Positions 1-11,087 of a stretch of DNA of 64,000 bases are shown here, piece after piece. Origin of the DNA: Legionella rubrilucens (GTDB lineage Bacteria > Pseudomonadota > Gammaproteobacteria > Legionellales > Legionellaceae); the NCBI RefSeq assembly GCF_001468125.1, contig NZ_LNYT01000020.1, forward strand, positions 795,479-859,478, in the 5' to 3' direction. A model generated the notes under the pieces. The model made no database searches, was not told the origin of the DNA, and was given only the letters and a program-made list of their open reading frames with translations. The stretch's first letter is position 1. Every line of letters begins with the position of its first letter. Made by a program: the position numbers and the translations under genes.

Positions 1-1622
<1,622 letters not shown>

Positions 1623-1626
<4 letters not shown>

Positions 1627-2105
1627 ATTCCTTGAGATGGCGTTTGCCTATTGCTTTTTTAATCGCGCTGATTTTAACGATCATGCCACTGCCGGCTTTT
1701 CTGGTTACCATACGACCGCCCTGGACGCTCTTGCTGGTGCTTTATCTGCAGTTTTATATGCCGGACTATTTTCGGGTCAGTATACTGGTCATGCTCGGCT
1801 TGATTCTGGATGCCTTGCTGGCTACCGTGATTGGCGAGCATGCGTTCGCCCTGTGCTTAACGACCTGGCTTGCGAGCAGTAAAGCCAGACGCTTTTATTT
1901 CTTTCCAATCGGACAACAGATGGCTTTGATTGGCTTTTTCTGCGCCTGGTATCAACTGACGGTGTTTTTTATTGATGCTTTTCTAGGTTACCCCATGAAT
2001 TGGATGACAGTCATTGGCGGCACGCTGTTAAGCATCCTGGTCTGGCCATGGATAAGGCTGGCTGCAGAAGAGACCTTATTGTTCAAGGCACGTTTTAAAG
2101 CCTGA
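1623..2105 (+). CDS. mreD: Rod shape-determining membrane protein MreD
   Basis: Small polytopic inner-membrane partner of MreC, 160 aa, the usual size. About five hydrophobic segments are visible: the N-terminal RLPIAFLIALILTIMPL, the PPWTLLLVLYLQFYM stretch, a segment around MLGLILDALLATVIG, one near MALIGFFCAWYQLTVFF and a last one near TVIGGTLLSILVWPW. It starts in a 4-base ATGA overlap with mreC, which implies coupled translation and a fixed mreBCD operon. The next gene is on the other strand 5 bases after the stop, and no obvious terminator separates them. Confidence 0.93.
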
Positions 2106-2110
2106 CCTCT

Positions 2111-4213
2111 TCAGCCTGCGCTGGCTTGAAACTTGAGAGCCGAACTGGAGTAATGCTGAATGATGTCAAGGTAGGGTTGCATCATTTGACCTAAACGCGC
2201 GCTGGTCAGTGCACTGTAATCGATGGCATCCAATGAATGAAGTTTTTCACCCCGAAACGGTTTATCTTCGACAAGCGCCATCAGTTTTTTGGCGGCTCTA
2301 ATCTTCACTTTTGCCGAATGACCACCCTTTACTCCAAGGAAGTGGGATTTATAATGTTTCGATTTTTTTTCGGGGTCTGCCTCTACCTGGCGTAAGCGAA
2401 TGTACTTACGCAACGTTCTAAGGAGTTCCTGCTCCCTCGCATTGAGCTTGATTCCGGGTGCTTTGTTTTTGTCTGTTTGCTTTTCAATCGTTCTTCGCTG
2501 CTGTAGGGGCTCTGGTTCTTTTTCCTTCCCTTTCTCCTTCTCTTTACCTTTCTCCACGTCATTGCTTTCCTCAGCCAGCACAAAATCAGGCTTATCGCTC
2601 CATTGCACAATGACCGGGTTTTGCTGATGGGTATCCAATCGCACCTGAGCCTGATAATAAAGTTCCCGTAACTCGAAGTCCTGGGCGGTATGCGAATAGC
2701 GGGGAGTAGGAATAGCATCGACTAAGTCATTAAACACCCGATGAAGTCTTACTATGGCGTCCGGCTGTTCGGCAAGCTGGTTAATGGCTTCTGTAATGTA
2801 ATCCAGTTTATCGAGTGTGGATGAGGTATTGGCGAGGGCGTCATGTATCTCTCTCAGGGGAGGGTTGTCTGACTCAAAAAGTGGGAGCAAGGGATTAAAA
2901 TCGTATTGCATGGAAAACTGTTTTAATTCCTGGTTTTGATCAAAATAAGCCTGGGAATTGAGAAAATGATGATTGGAATAGACGGTATCGCGTTTTTCTG
3001 GATACAAGGGATGCCGCCTGTGCATGGGGTAGCCAAAAACATTCTCGCCGCTATAAATTGCTATGGTATTTAAAATTCCCCGTTTCAACACGTCGGCATG
3101 ATGGCCATACACATCATAGATATTGGGTTCGAAGAGGGTTGCTGGGGGAAAGCCATTCTGGATAAGTAAACGATTTTGCAACAAATTAACAAAGGTGCGG
3201 CCATTGGCATCTCCAAATGGATGGATGCGCTCCAGTGCTTCGGTTGTTTCACCAATGAGTTGTAAAATAGCATCGGGATCGCGTAATGTGCCGATGGTTT
3301 CATTGTATCGAGCGATGGTTTGTTGCACCAGTGGCTGAGGATTAGCGGGGGCCTGGTAATGAATTGCGTTGCCTTGGTCGATTAAAAAAGACGCGAATGC
3401 CAGGTTGTCTCCCTCCCCGACGTATTTTCTGCGTTCTTCTTTAATTTTTGCAGGGGTAATAAAGCAGGGTTGAGACCCCTGAAATTTTGGCCATAACATG
3501 ACTCCTTCGCCGTCGACCTCATCAGGCCCACTCAACGCATGGTTTTCTATTTTATCCAATAAATCCGCTAATCCAGAGACTGTCATACGTTGTTGCGATG
3601 GAACAAAATTAAAAAAAGGGGACTCTGCCCTGTAAGCCCCGCGGGCAATGCTATCATTCGTCCCCAAATAAACATTGTTTGTCACCGCCCCATGCAGCGC
3701 GAGAATCAGTTCCTCAGAGATGAAGGGATCTTCCAGGTTCTCAAGAGCCATATTTAAACCTGTAAAAAAGGCATTGAGCGAGTTGTCCTCTCTCTGGCAG
3801 TACTCCACCCACCCATGATCAGGCTCCGCCTTGGTTACAGAATTGCCTGTTATACTGGAGTAAAGCTGGCCATCCACGGCCAATTGCCAAAGGCGGTTTC
3901 GAGGGTAATTTCGTTTAAATTCTGCCAACGCCTCCTCCGCTGAAGTCTGCCTGACATTAAACTGTTCATGTGGAAGGAGGCGTTTGTTACGGGTTAGGTT
4001 AAAAACTGCCAATTCTTCCATTTGCTGATACCAAGAGTCCAGTTCTTCAAATTTGTTTAAGGCATGTTTTTCAAAGCGAATCTGTTTTAAGTCAGAGAGA
4101 GGAATCGTGTTCTTTTCAAGCACCTGTTTAACCTGTTCCGTGGGTGTGGACTCCGGGTTAATGTCCAGTGAGATTTTTCTTTTGGAGGACTTAAAGTACA
4201 AGGCTAATTTCAT
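2111..4213 (-). CDS. Fic-domain protein, putative Dot/Icm-type AMPylator
   Basis: Lone gene of 700 aa from ATG 4213 (an in-frame start at 4234 adds seven residues without a better ribosome site). The centre carries the Fic active-site loop HPFGDANGR at residues 331-339 of the 700-aa form; consensus is HPFx(D/E)GNGR, so the catalytic His and the phosphate-binding Gly-Arg are kept while the first Gly of GNG is Ala. Fic enzymes move AMP or another phospho-group from a nucleotide to a target hydroxyl. The C-terminal third has a Lys/Glu low-complexity stretch (about residues 553-568) and then a helical basic tail with HYKSHFLGVK. No inhibitory (S/T)xxxE(G/N) helix was recognised. It sits alone between mreD and rluE, facing mreD, as expected for a horizontally gained gene. 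Enzymatic class and secretion are inferred. Confidence 0.82.
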   Translation of the reverse strand: MKLALYFKSSKRKISLDINPESTPTEQVKQVLEKNTIPLSDLKQIRFEKHALNKFEELDSWYQQMEELAVFNLTRNKRLLPHEQFNVRQTSAEEALAEFKRNYPRNRLWQLAVDGQLYSSITGNSVTKAEPDHGWVEYCQREDNSLNAFFTGLNMALENLEDPFISEELILALHGAVTNNVYLGTNDSIARGAYRAESPFFNFVPSQQRMTVSGLADLLDKIENHALSGPDEVDGEGVMLWPKFQGSQPCFITPAKIKEERRKYVGEGDNLAFASFLIDQGNAIHYQAPANPQPLVQQTIARYNETIGTLRDPDAILQLIGETTEALERIHPFGDANGRTFVNLLQNRLLIQNGFPPATLFEPNIYDVYGHHADVLKRGILNTIAIYSGENVFGYPMHRRHPLYPEKRDTVYSNHHFLNSQAYFDQNQELKQFSMQYDFNPLLPLFESDNPPLREIHDALANTSSTLDKLDYITEAINQLAEQPDAIVRLHRVFNDLVDAIPTPRYSHTAQDFELRELYYQAQVRLDTHQQNPVIVQWSDKPDFVLAEESNDVEKGKEKEKGKEKEPEPLQQRRTIEKQTDKNKAPGIKLNAREQELLRTLRKYIRLRQVEADPEKKSKHYKSHFLGVKGGHSAKVKIRAAKKLMALVEDKPFRGEKLHSLDAIDYSALTSARLGQMMQPYLDIIQHYSSSALKFQASAG

Positions 4214-4244
4214 GATGACAATCCACATGGGCAATGTGTGTCAA

Positions 4245-4250
4245 TTATAG
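4245..4250 (-). promoter_or_regulatory. Candidate -10 box (TATAAT) for the Fic gene
   Basis: On the minus strand the sequence reads ACTATAATTGAC about 32 bases before the ATG at 4213, a perfect TATAAT. The best upstream partner is a TTGTAA about 19 bases away, which is weak. No Shine-Dalgarno stands out before the ATG. Confidence 0.45.
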
Positions 4251-4285
4251 TCTATTTGTTTTATTGGATTACAAAAAACTTGGAA

Positions 4286-4837
4286 TTAAACCATCTCAAC
4301 CTCCTGGTACTCCCCGGGTTTAAGATCACCCAGCGACCACTGATCAATGCGATGGCGAACAAGTCTTAACGTAGGATAATCAATCGCTGCTGTCATTTTC
4401 CGCACCTGATGATTTTTCCCTTCACTCAGGATAATCTCCAACCAGGTGGTGGGAACGTTTTTTCGAAAACGAATGGGCGGATTCCTGGGCCATAATTTCG
4501 GCTCTTCAATAAGACGAACTTTGGCCGGCAGGTAGCGTACGCCGCCAATCAGCATGCCTTTCCTTAAAGGCATTAAGTCTTTATCCTCGGGTTGGCCTTC
4601 GACCTGGACCCAGTAATACTTCTGTTTATTAAAGCGAGGATGGGTTAATTGGTGTTGTATCCTCCCCTCATTGGCTAAAATCAGCAAGCCCTCACTGTTT
4701 TTGTCCAAACGGCCAGCCGCGTAAAAGCCAGGACGTTTGATAAAGTCCGCCAGGGTCTGCTCGTGCTCGGTACCGCTGAATTGGCAGACCACGCCATAGG
4801 GTTTATTAAAAAGTAATAACGTACTCAAATGAATCAA
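4286..4837 (-). CDS. rluE: 23S rRNA pseudouridine(2457) synthase RluE
   Basis: RsuA/RluB/RluE-family pseudouridine synthase, about 180 aa. It has the LLLFNKPYGVVCQF opening typical of the small RluE branch, with no N-terminal S4 domain. The catalytic Asp lies in AGRLDKNSEGLL (residue 45 from the TTG at 4837), followed by the KYYWVQVEG strand and the GKNHQVRKM motif that shapes the active site. The enzyme isomerises one uridine in the peptidyl-transferase region of 23S rRNA. Start is uncertain: TTG codons at 4837 or 4828 are possible, and the second gives MSTLLLFNKP, the commoner family start. It is divergent from icd across about 100 bases. Confidence 0.9.
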   Translation of the reverse strand: MIHLSTLLLFNKPYGVVCQFSGTEHEQTLADFIKRPGFYAAGRLDKNSEGLLILANEGRIQHQLTHPRFNKQKYYWVQVEGQPEDKDLMPLRKGMLIGGVRYLPAKVRLIEEPKLWPRNPPIRFRKNVPTTWLEIILSEGKNHQVRKMTAAIDYPTLRLVRHRIDQWSLGDLKPGEYQEVEMV

Positions 4838-4882
4838 ACTGTGAATAGAAAAGAATAAATCCTATTATGCCGTGAATGGGAG

Positions 4883-4912
4883 TTGGGACAAAGCATTTTG
4901 GCATGCTATGAT
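4883..4912 (+). promoter_or_regulatory. Candidate sigma-70 promoter of icd
   Basis: TTGGGA at 4883-4888, an 18-base spacer, then TATGAT at 4907-4912 preceded by TGC (extended -10). The icd ATG follows about 30 bases later. Read directly from sequence; no transcript data. Confidence 0.6.
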
Positions 4913-4941
4913 AATTGCCTCTTATTAAGACGGAGTTGCCA

Positions 4942-6198
4942 ATGACATTTGAAAAAATTCGTATCCCGACAGAAGGGCAAGCGATAACCGTTGCCGCTAA
5001 TGGTTCTCTGCAGGTACCTGACCAACCGATTATTCCTTTTATTGAAGGAGATGGCATCGGCGTTGATGTAACTCCCCCCATGATTCGTGTGGTTGATGAA
5101 GCGGTAAAAAAAGCATACGGCGGCAAGCGTAAGATTGCCTGGATGGAAGTCTATGCCGGTGAAAAAGCCACTAAAGTCTACGGCAACGATCAATGGCTGC
5201 CTAAAGAAACCTTAGACGCCTTGAAAAAATACGTGGTTTCAATCAAGGGGCCACTGACCACACCGGTCGGCGGCGGTATTCGCTCATTGAATGTAGCCAT
5301 TCGTCAGGATTTGGACCTCTATACCTGCCTGCGTCCAATCCGTTATTTTACGGGTGTACCCAGTCCGGTGAAAGAACCCTGGAAAACCGACATGGTTATT
5401 TTCCGGGAAAATTCCGAAGACATTTATGCCGGTATTGAGTGGCAGGCGGATTCCCCGGAGGCAAAAAAAGTCATTGAATTTTTGCGAAACGAGATGGGTG
5501 TGAAAAAGATCCGCTTTCCAGACCATTGCGGCATTGGGATCAAGCCGGTGTCCGAGCAGGGTACCCGCCGTCTGGTTAAAGCGGCTATTCAATATGCCAT
5601 TGACAATGATCGCGATTCCGTCACCCTGGTTCACAAAGGCAACATCATGAAATTCACCGAAGGGGCATTCAAGGATTGGGGATACCAGGTTGCCCGCGAC
5701 AGTTTTGGCGCCAAAGACTACCAGGGCGGCCCGTGGATGGAGTTTAAAAACCCCAAAACCGGTAAACAGATTGTCATTAAAGACGTGATTGCGGATGCTT
5801 TCCTGCAACAGATTCTGCTGAGACCTGAAGACTACAGTGTCATTGCCACCTTAAACTTAAACGGTGACTACATTTCCGATGCCCTGGCGGCCCAGGTGGG
5901 AGGCATTGGTATTGCTCCGGGCGCCAACATGAGCGATGAAGTGGCTGTGTTTGAGGCAACCCACGGTACGGCCCCCAAATACGCCGGTCAGGATAAAGTC
6001 AACCCCGGTTCCCTGATTCTGTCGGCCGAAATGATGCTGCGCCACATGGGCTGGACTGAAGCGGCGGATCTGATCATTAAAGGGGTCGACGGGGCTATCG
6101 AAGCCAAGACGGTCACTTATGATTTTGAACGTCTGATGGATGGGGCAACCTGTGTCAGCAGTTCAGGCTTTGCAGAGGCGATGATTAAGCACATGTAA
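4942..6198 (+). CDS. icd: Isocitrate dehydrogenase, NADP-dependent
   Basis: TCA-cycle enzyme that oxidises isocitrate to 2-oxoglutarate and CO2, here 418 aa from ATG 4942. That start has a Shine-Dalgarno-like ACGGAG just upstream; the alternative at 4915 adds nine residues and lies close to the -10 box. Family landmarks are [15 protein letters not shown], the substrate loop [13 protein letters not shown] with the regulatory Ser, [28 protein letters not shown] and [11 protein letters not shown] in the coenzyme region. Length and motifs match the E. coli-type homodimer, so control by an IDH kinase is possible though none is seen here. It is a single gene with its own promoter. Confidence 0.97.
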   Translation: MTFEKIRIPTEGQAITVAANGSLQVPDQPIIPFIEGDGIGVDVTPPMIRVVDEAVKKAYGGKRKIAWMEVYAGEKATKVYGNDQWLPKETLDALKKYVVSIKGPLTTPVGGGIRSLNVAIRQDLDLYTCLRPIRYFTGVPSPVKEPWKTDMVIFRENSEDIYAGIEWQADSPEAKKVIEFLRNEMGVKKIRFPDHCGIGIKPVSEQGTRRLVKAAIQYAIDNDRDSVTLVHKGNIMKFTEGAFKDWGYQVARDSFGAKDYQGGPWMEFKNPKTGKQIVIKDVIADAFLQQILLRPEDYSVIATLNLNGDYISDALAAQVGGIGIAPGANMSDEVAVFEATHGTAPKYAGQDKVNPGSLILSAEMMLRHMGWTEAADLIIKGVDGAIEAKTVTYDFERLMDGATCVSSSGFAEAMIKHM

Positions 6199-6203
6199 AA
6201 TAA

Positions 6204-6243
6204 ATCGGCCCGGAAGACTTAAGAAAGCATTTTCCGGGCCGAT
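6204..6243 (+). terminator. Long inverted repeat after icd
   Basis: A 12-bp perfect stem, ATCGGCCCGGAA at 6204-6215 pairing with 6232-6243, with a 16-base loop, begins five bases after the icd stop. There is no T run after it, so it is not a textbook intrinsic terminator; it may stabilise the 3' end or act with Rho. Confidence 0.55.
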
Positions 6244-6250
6244 GATTAAT

Positions 6251-6445
6251 TCAGGGCTTAACGAGGCAGTTGATTGTACAGTCAGTGATAATCTCCCTGT
6301 TTTTCATCCATGGATGGTCCCGAATACCCACAGGAAAGCTATAATTGAAGGAGAGATCAAAAGCATCCCTCGTCATGATGAGTGTTATATGGACAGGATG
6401 TAATTGAATATCACAGGGTTTAATTTTTTCATTGATTAATTCCAT
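6251..6445 (-). CDS. Possible small hypothetical protein (64 aa)
   Basis: The 304-base gap between icd and clpS holds this open frame on the minus strand. The product has alternating hydrophobic stretches (HPVHITLIM, FDLSFNYSF) that could be beta strands, and no known motif. No good ribosome site is seen before the ATG and no promoter was recognised, so it could be chance. Nothing else was found in the gap except the icd hairpin. Confidence 0.3.
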   Translation of the reverse strand: MELINEKIKPCDIQLHPVHITLIMTRDAFDLSFNYSFPVGIRDHPWMKNREIITDCTINCLVKP

Positions 6446-6502
6446 TTTTTACTGGCCAAATGAGCGTTGTAAGTCTATAAAATTAGTAAAGGGTGTAAGA
6501 AA

Positions 6503-6826
6503 ATGAGCGGGCAATTTTTAGAGGAAATTGTCGAGCGCAGGACAGCGGAAGCAGAAGTACTGCCTGCACTCAAACAACCTAAAAAATTCAGAGTAATCAT
6601 GCTCAATGATGACTACACCCCCATGGAATTTGTAGTGAGTGTGTTAAAGCGTTTTTTTCAGTTAAGCGAGCAATTGGCTACACAGGTGATGTTGCAGGTT
6701 CATTTTGTTGGTAAGGGTGTGTGTGGGGTGTTTACGAGGGATATCGCAGAAACAAAGGTCGCTCAGGTCAACGATTTTGCCAGAGCGAATGAACATCCCT
6801 TATTATGTACCATGGAGCCCGAATAA
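6503..6826 (+). CDS. clpS: ATP-dependent Clp protease adaptor ClpS
   Basis: N-recognin that delivers N-degron substrates to ClpAP. It is 107 aa with a flexible N-terminal tail and the ClpS core: [16 protein letters not shown] (the NDDxTP motif that pairs with the substrate alpha-amino group), a Met-lined helix AVMLQVHF-like segment ([19 protein letters not shown]) and [12 protein letters not shown] purine-rich AAGGGTG lies before the ATG. ClpA starts 29 bases after the stop with its own strong ribosome site, so the two form an operon as usual in gammaproteobacteria. Confidence 0.96.
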   Translation: MSGQFLEEIVERRTAEAEVLPALKQPKKFRVIMLNDDYTPMEFVVSVLKRFFQLSEQLATQVMLQVHFVGKGVCGVFTRDIAETKVAQVNDFARANEHPLLCTMEPE

Positions 6827-6855
6827 TTGGCGGTGGGGTTGAGAGGAGCAAAGAA

Positions 6856-9123
6856 ATGTTAAACAAAGAACTTGAATTCACCTTAAACCTTGCTTTTAAG
6901 GAAGCCAAAGAGAAACGTCATGAATTCATGACCGTTGAACATCTACTCCTTTCCTTGCTCGATAATCCTGCTGCAGGCAATGTGTTGCAGGCCTGTGATG
7001 CGAACATCGATGCCCTGCGCCGTGATCTGATTGAATTCATTGATGAAACCACGCCGCGAATCCCGGATGATGAACTCGATAGAGAAACACAACCCACCCT
7101 GGGTTTTCAACGCGTCCTGCAGCGCGCAGTCTTCCATGTCCAATCCGCCGGAAAAACCGAAGTGACCGGTGCTAACGTACTCGCTGCCATATTCAGTGAA
7201 CAGGAAAGTCAGGCGGTGTATTTCCTGCGCCGTGAAAACATTACCCGTCTGGATGTCATTAATTACATCTCCCACGGGGTCTCCAAGTACCATAATAATG
7301 ACCTTAACGAAGGCATGAATTCCTCCATGGACGAAGAAATGATGTCCGGGGAAGGCACGGAGTCGCCACTCGAAAGCTATTGCACCAATTTAAACAAACG
7401 CGCCAGAATGGGCAAAATTGACCCATTGATTGGCCGCCATGAAGAAATTCAACGCACCATCCAGGTGCTTTGCCGCCGCCGCAAAAACAACCCCCTGCTG
7501 GTGGGGGAAGCCGGTGTGGGCAAAACGGCCATTGCTGAAGGCCTGGCCCGCCGTATTGTTGATGGCGAGGTGCCTGAGGCCATTCAAAATTGCATCGTTT
7601 ACTCCCTGGATTTGGGGGCATTGCTGGCGGGTACTAAATACCGCGGCGATTTTGAAAAACGGTTAAAAGCCGTTCTGAAGCAACTAGGTCATCAAGAAGG
7701 CGCTGTTCTATTCATCGATGAAATTCATACCATCATTGGTGCTGGTGCTGCCTCAGGCGGCGTAATGGATGCCTCAAACCTCATTAAACCCCTGCTGGCC
7801 AATGGCGAGCTGAAATGCATCGGTTCAACCACGTACCAGGAATACCGCGGTATTTTTGAAAAAGATCGCGCCCTGGCTCGGCGTTTCCAAAAAATTGACA
7901 TCACAGAACCGTCTGTGGAAGAAACCTTTGAAATTCTTAAGGGCTTAAAAGGACGTCTTGAAGAGCATCATGGGGTTAAATTCTCCATTCCAGCCTTGAA
8001 AGCGGCGGCTGAACTGTCGGCAAAATACATCAATGATCGTTTCTTACCGGATAAGGCCATTGATGTGGTGGATGAGGCCGGCGCGTATCAAAACCTGTTG
8101 ACGGCCAATAAACGCCGTAAAATCATCAGCGTGACAGAGATTGAAAGCGTGGTAGCTAAAATAGCCCGCATCCCGGTTAAAAAAGTGTCTGCGCGGGATA
8201 AAGACACCCTGCGTAACCTGGAGCGTGACCTTAAACTACTGGTTTATGGTCAAGACATTGCCATCACTGCCTTAGCCTCCGCCATTAAACTGGCCCGCTC
8301 CGGTCTGCGTGAACCGCAAAAACCGGTCGGATGCTTCCTGTTTGCCGGCCCCACCGGGGTAGGTAAAACGGAAGTCACACGCCAGTTAGCGAATGTCCTG
8401 GGTATTGAATTGCTGCGTTTTGATATGTCGGAGTACATGGAGAAGCACACCGTATCCCGTTTGATCGGGGCCCCTCCAGGGTATGTGGGTTATGATCAGG
8501 GCGGTTTGCTGACCGAAGCGGTCACCAAAAACCCCCATTCCGTTCTACTGCTTGATGAAATTGAAAAAGCGCATCCGGACGTCTTTAACCTGCTTCTGCA
8601 AATCATGGACCACGGTACTTTAACCGATACCAATGGCCGTCAGGCGGATTTCCGTCATGTTATTTTGGTCATGACCAGCAATGCCGGCGCCAGTGAAATC
8701 AGCCGAAATTCGATTGGCTTCTCACTCCAGGACAACAGCAATGACGGCTTGGAAGTGATTAAGCGTCAATTCAGTCCCGAATTTAGAAACAGACTGGATG
8801 CCATCATCAATTTCGCACCGCTGGACAACGTGACGATTGGCCTGGTTGTTGATAAGTTCATCATGGAACTTGATGAGCAATTGAGCAATAAAGGGGTCAC
8901 GTTTAAAGTGGATAAAGCCGCGCGGGAATGGCTGATTGAACATGGCTACGATAAAGCCATGGGGGCAAGACCAATGGCTCGCCTCATTCAGGAAAACATT
9001 AAAAAACCCCTGGCCGATGAGTTGCTGTTTGGAAAATTATCCAATGGTGGCCACGTCACCTTGAAAGTGAAGGACGGTAAACTGCATTTTGACAGCCATG
9101 ATTACCGTGAGGGTGTGTGCTAA
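6856..9123 (+). CDS. clpA: ATP-dependent Clp protease ATP-binding subunit ClpA
   Basis: AAA+ unfoldase that feeds substrates to ClpP, 755 aa from ATG 6856, which has GAGAGGAGCA just upstream; the frame opens earlier at 6805 within clpS, but that start is implausible. Order: N-terminal Clp_N repeats, first AAA+ module with Walker [16 protein letters not shown] and Walker [13 protein letters not shown], linker, second module with [15 protein letters not shown] and [12 protein letters not shown], then the D2-small domain. The absence of a ClpB-type middle coiled coil supports ClpA. A strong terminator follows. Confidence 0.97.
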   Translation: MLNKELEFTLNLAFKEAKEKRHEFMTVEHLLLSLLDNPAAGNVLQACDANIDALRRDLIEFIDETTPRIPDDELDRETQPTLGFQRVLQRAVFHVQSAGKTEVTGANVLAAIFSEQESQAVYFLRRENITRLDVINYISHGVSKYHNNDLNEGMNSSMDEEMMSGEGTESPLESYCTNLNKRARMGKIDPLIGRHEEIQRTIQVLCRRRKNNPLLVGEAGVGKTAIAEGLARRIVDGEVPEAIQNCIVYSLDLGALLAGTKYRGDFEKRLKAVLKQLGHQEGAVLFIDEIHTIIGAGAASGGVMDASNLIKPLLANGELKCIGSTTYQEYRGIFEKDRALARRFQKIDITEPSVEETFEILKGLKGRLEEHHGVKFSIPALKAAAELSAKYINDRFLPDKAIDVVDEAGAYQNLLTANKRRKIISVTEIESVVAKIARIPVKKVSARDKDTLRNLERDLKLLVYGQDIAITALASAIKLARSGLREPQKPVGCFLFAGPTGVGKTEVTRQLANVLGIELLRFDMSEYMEKHTVSRLIGAPPGYVGYDQGGLLTEAVTKNPHSVLLLDEIEKAHPDVFNLLLQIMDHGTLTDTNGRQADFRHVILVMTSNAGASEISRNSIGFSLQDNSNDGLEVIKRQFSPEFRNRLDAIINFAPLDNVTIGLVVDKFIMELDEQLSNKGVTFKVDKAAREWLIEHGYDKAMGARPMARLIQENIKKPLADELLFGKLSNGGHVTLKVKDGKLHFDSHDYREGVC

Positions 9124-9150
9124 AGTCATTCCTACTGGAAGCCAGTTATC

Positions 9151-9181
9151 AAAATATCCACAGTCATGTGGATATTTTTTT
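9151..9181 (+). terminator. Intrinsic terminator after clpA
   Basis: AAAATATCCACA (9151-9162), loop GTCA, then TGTGGATATTTT (9167-9178) running into a T-rich stretch. Perfect 12-bp stem with a T run: a classic Rho-independent terminator 28 bases past the clpA stop. Confidence 0.85.
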
Positions 9182-9231
9182 ATATTAAACGGTTACCGAA
9201 ACCAACAGTTGAATCGGAGTAATTGGATTTT

Positions 9232-10020
9232 ATGTTAAGTGTGATTATTATTGCTAAAAATGAGGCAGCCAATATCCAGCGATGCCTGGAGTCGGTTAAG
9301 TGGGCTGATGAAATCATTGTTCTGGATTCAGGAAGTACAGATCAGACGGTGGAAATTGCCAAAAAGTACACCGATAACATTTATCTGACCGATTGGCAGG
9401 GTTATGGTATACAAAAGCAACGTGCTTTGTCGGTGGCGACAGGTGATTGGGTCCTTAACCTCGATGCGGACGAGTCAGTCAGTGAGGGCTTAAAATTTGC
9501 CATTCAGCAAGTCATGGATTTAAACGAAGCTGATGCCTACCGTATTCCCATTTACATGAATTTTTATGGCAAGCCCATGCGTTATTCTTCAAGCCCCAAA
9601 CGCCACATTCGCTTGTTCAAGCGGGAAGGGGCGCGTTACAGCGATGACATTGTTCATGAAAAAGTGTTGTTGCCGTCTGAAGCGAAAGTCGAAAAATTAA
9701 AACAAAGCATACTGCATCATTCCTACCAGGATTTAAGTCATGCCATTGCCAAAATGAACCGGTATTCTTCTTACACGGCCAGAACCCGCCGCAAAGAAGG
9801 CAAGCCGCCTTCCTTTATCAGCATCCTGTTTTCGGCTGGCTGGATGTTTTTCCGCTGCCTGATTTTACAGCGCGGATTTCTAGACGGAAAAGAGGGTTAT
9901 ATTCTGGCTGTCCTTAACGCCGAAGGCTCGTTTTATCGAGGTGTCAAACAACTCTATCCCGATCGCCGCATTAGCGATTTGCCGGATGTCAAAGAGAGTA
10001 AAAAAGAAGAGAATGACTAA
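9232..10020 (+). CDS. Family 2 glycosyltransferase, KdtX/WaaE-like (LOS core)
   Basis: GT-A fold glycosyltransferase of 262 aa from ATG 9232 (a TTG at 9223 sits too close to GGAG). The N-terminus has the GT2 pattern SVIIIAKNEAANIQRCL, then DEIIVLDSGSTDQT and the DxD motif LNLDADE; the middle resembles the WaaE/KdtX group (KRHIRLFKREGARYSDDIVHE). Members add a sugar, often glucose, to the heptose/Kdo inner core at the cytoplasmic face of the inner membrane. The C-terminus has a hydrophobic patch near SILFSAGWMFFRCL that could be a membrane-association helix. It is monocistronic and converges with potD. Exact donor and acceptor cannot be told from sequence. Confidence 0.85.
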   Translation: MLSVIIIAKNEAANIQRCLESVKWADEIIVLDSGSTDQTVEIAKKYTDNIYLTDWQGYGIQKQRALSVATGDWVLNLDADESVSEGLKFAIQQVMDLNEADAYRIPIYMNFYGKPMRYSSSPKRHIRLFKREGARYSDDIVHEKVLLPSEAKVEKLKQSILHHSYQDLSHAIAKMNRYSSYTARTRRKEGKPPSFISILFSAGWMFFRCLILQRGFLDGKEGYILAVLNAEGSFYRGVKQLYPDRRISDLPDVKESKKEEND

Positions 10021-10061
10021 GTCTTTCTCTTCCGTTCAGTGGGAAAGGCAGGAGAGCACAA

Positions 10062-11087
10062 CTAAAAAGCCAGCTTCAATTGTTCCCAATAGCTGTTGTA
10101 AAGTGCCAGCGTTTCCTCCCCGACATCCCGCTGAAAATGGGCTCGTTTCATTGTTTCCGCATCCGGGTATACCAGGCGGTTATCACGAATGGCAGCGGGT
10201 AATTTAAGCCAGGCTTCCCTGTTGGTAATGGCATGACCTTCCTTCAGGGCAATTTGCTCGCTCACCCCAGGTTGCAGCAGATAATCAATAAAGGCATACG
10301 CCTCCGTGGGATGCGGCGGATTGACAGGAATGGCCAGGCAATCAACCCAAACCACAAACCCATCGAGAGGGTAGGAAAAACCAATCGCTTTGTTCTCCGC
10401 CTGGGCTTTAAAGGCATCGCCATTCCACGCGGAACCTAGAGAAGCGTCTTCATCAATCATAATGGCTTGAATGCTGTCGCTGGCAAACAGTTTAATGTTG
10501 GGAACCAATTGCAGTAAATGCTGGTAAGCCGCTTCAATGTGTTTGGGATCACGATCGTTTGGATCAAAACCAAGGCTCATGAGGGCAATGGCAAAAACTT
10601 CACGGGAATCATCCAGCAGCATTAACTGATTGCGCCATTGCGGCTGCCACAGTTCACGCCAGTAGACTGGCGGATGAATCACCCGCTGTTGATTAAAGAA
10701 TATTCCCGTTGCTCCCCAAACCAGGGGAACGCTGAAATGATTACCCTTATCGTAATCATTATGCGAAAATTTTTCATCCACGTGGTTTAAATTGGGTAAG
10801 CGTTCAGGATCAAGCCGAGTCAGCATGTTAAGTTTGCGCATGCGTTCGACATAATAGGCTGAAGGCAGAATGACATCGTAAATGCTGCTGTTGCTGGCTT
10901 TTAATTTGGCAAAGAGCGTCTCATTGCTGTCATAAGTTGAAAAATTAACTTTAATGCCGGTGTCATGTTCAAATTGCTGAACGACCTTCTTCGGGATTTC
11001 ACCGCCCCAGACATACACATTGACGACTTGCTCCCCAAACACTGCGGAGGTAAAAAAAACACTCAGAAATAGCAAAACACGTTTCAT
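10062..11087 (-). CDS. potD: Spermidine/putrescine-binding periplasmic protein PotD
   Basis: Substrate-binding protein of the polyamine importer, 341 aa with a cleavable signal peptide (MKRVLLFLSVFFTSAVFG). The mature start VNVYVWGGEIPKKV, the IKVNFSTYDSNETLFAKL segment and LPSAYYVERM are typical PotD/PotF elements; the W and acidic residues that hold the polyamine amines appear in PLVWGATGIFFN and SAWNGDAF. It is the last gene of potABCD and overlaps potC by 4 bases. Confidence 0.93.
   Translation of the reverse strand: MKRVLLFLSVFFTSAVFGEQVVNVYVWGGEIPKKVVQQFEHDTGIKVNFSTYDSNETLFAKLKASNSSIYDVILPSAYYVERMRKLNMLTRLDPERLPNLNHVDEKFSHNDYDKGNHFSVPLVWGATGIFFNQQRVIHPPVYWRELWQPQWRNQLMLLDDSREVFAIALMSLGFDPNDRDPKHIEAAYQHLLQLVPNIKLFASDSIQAIMIDEDASLGSAWNGDAFKAQAENKAIGFSYPLDGFVVWVDCLAIPVNPPHPTEAYAFIDYLLQPGVSEQIALKEGHAITNREAWLKLPAAIRDNRLVYPDAETMKRAHFQRDVGEETLALYNSYWEQLKLAF

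Noticed and set aside
2400..2627. Plus-strand frame of 75 aa opposite the Fic gene
   Set aside because: Low-complexity Ser/Phe-rich product that is just the antisense of the Lys/Glu stretch.
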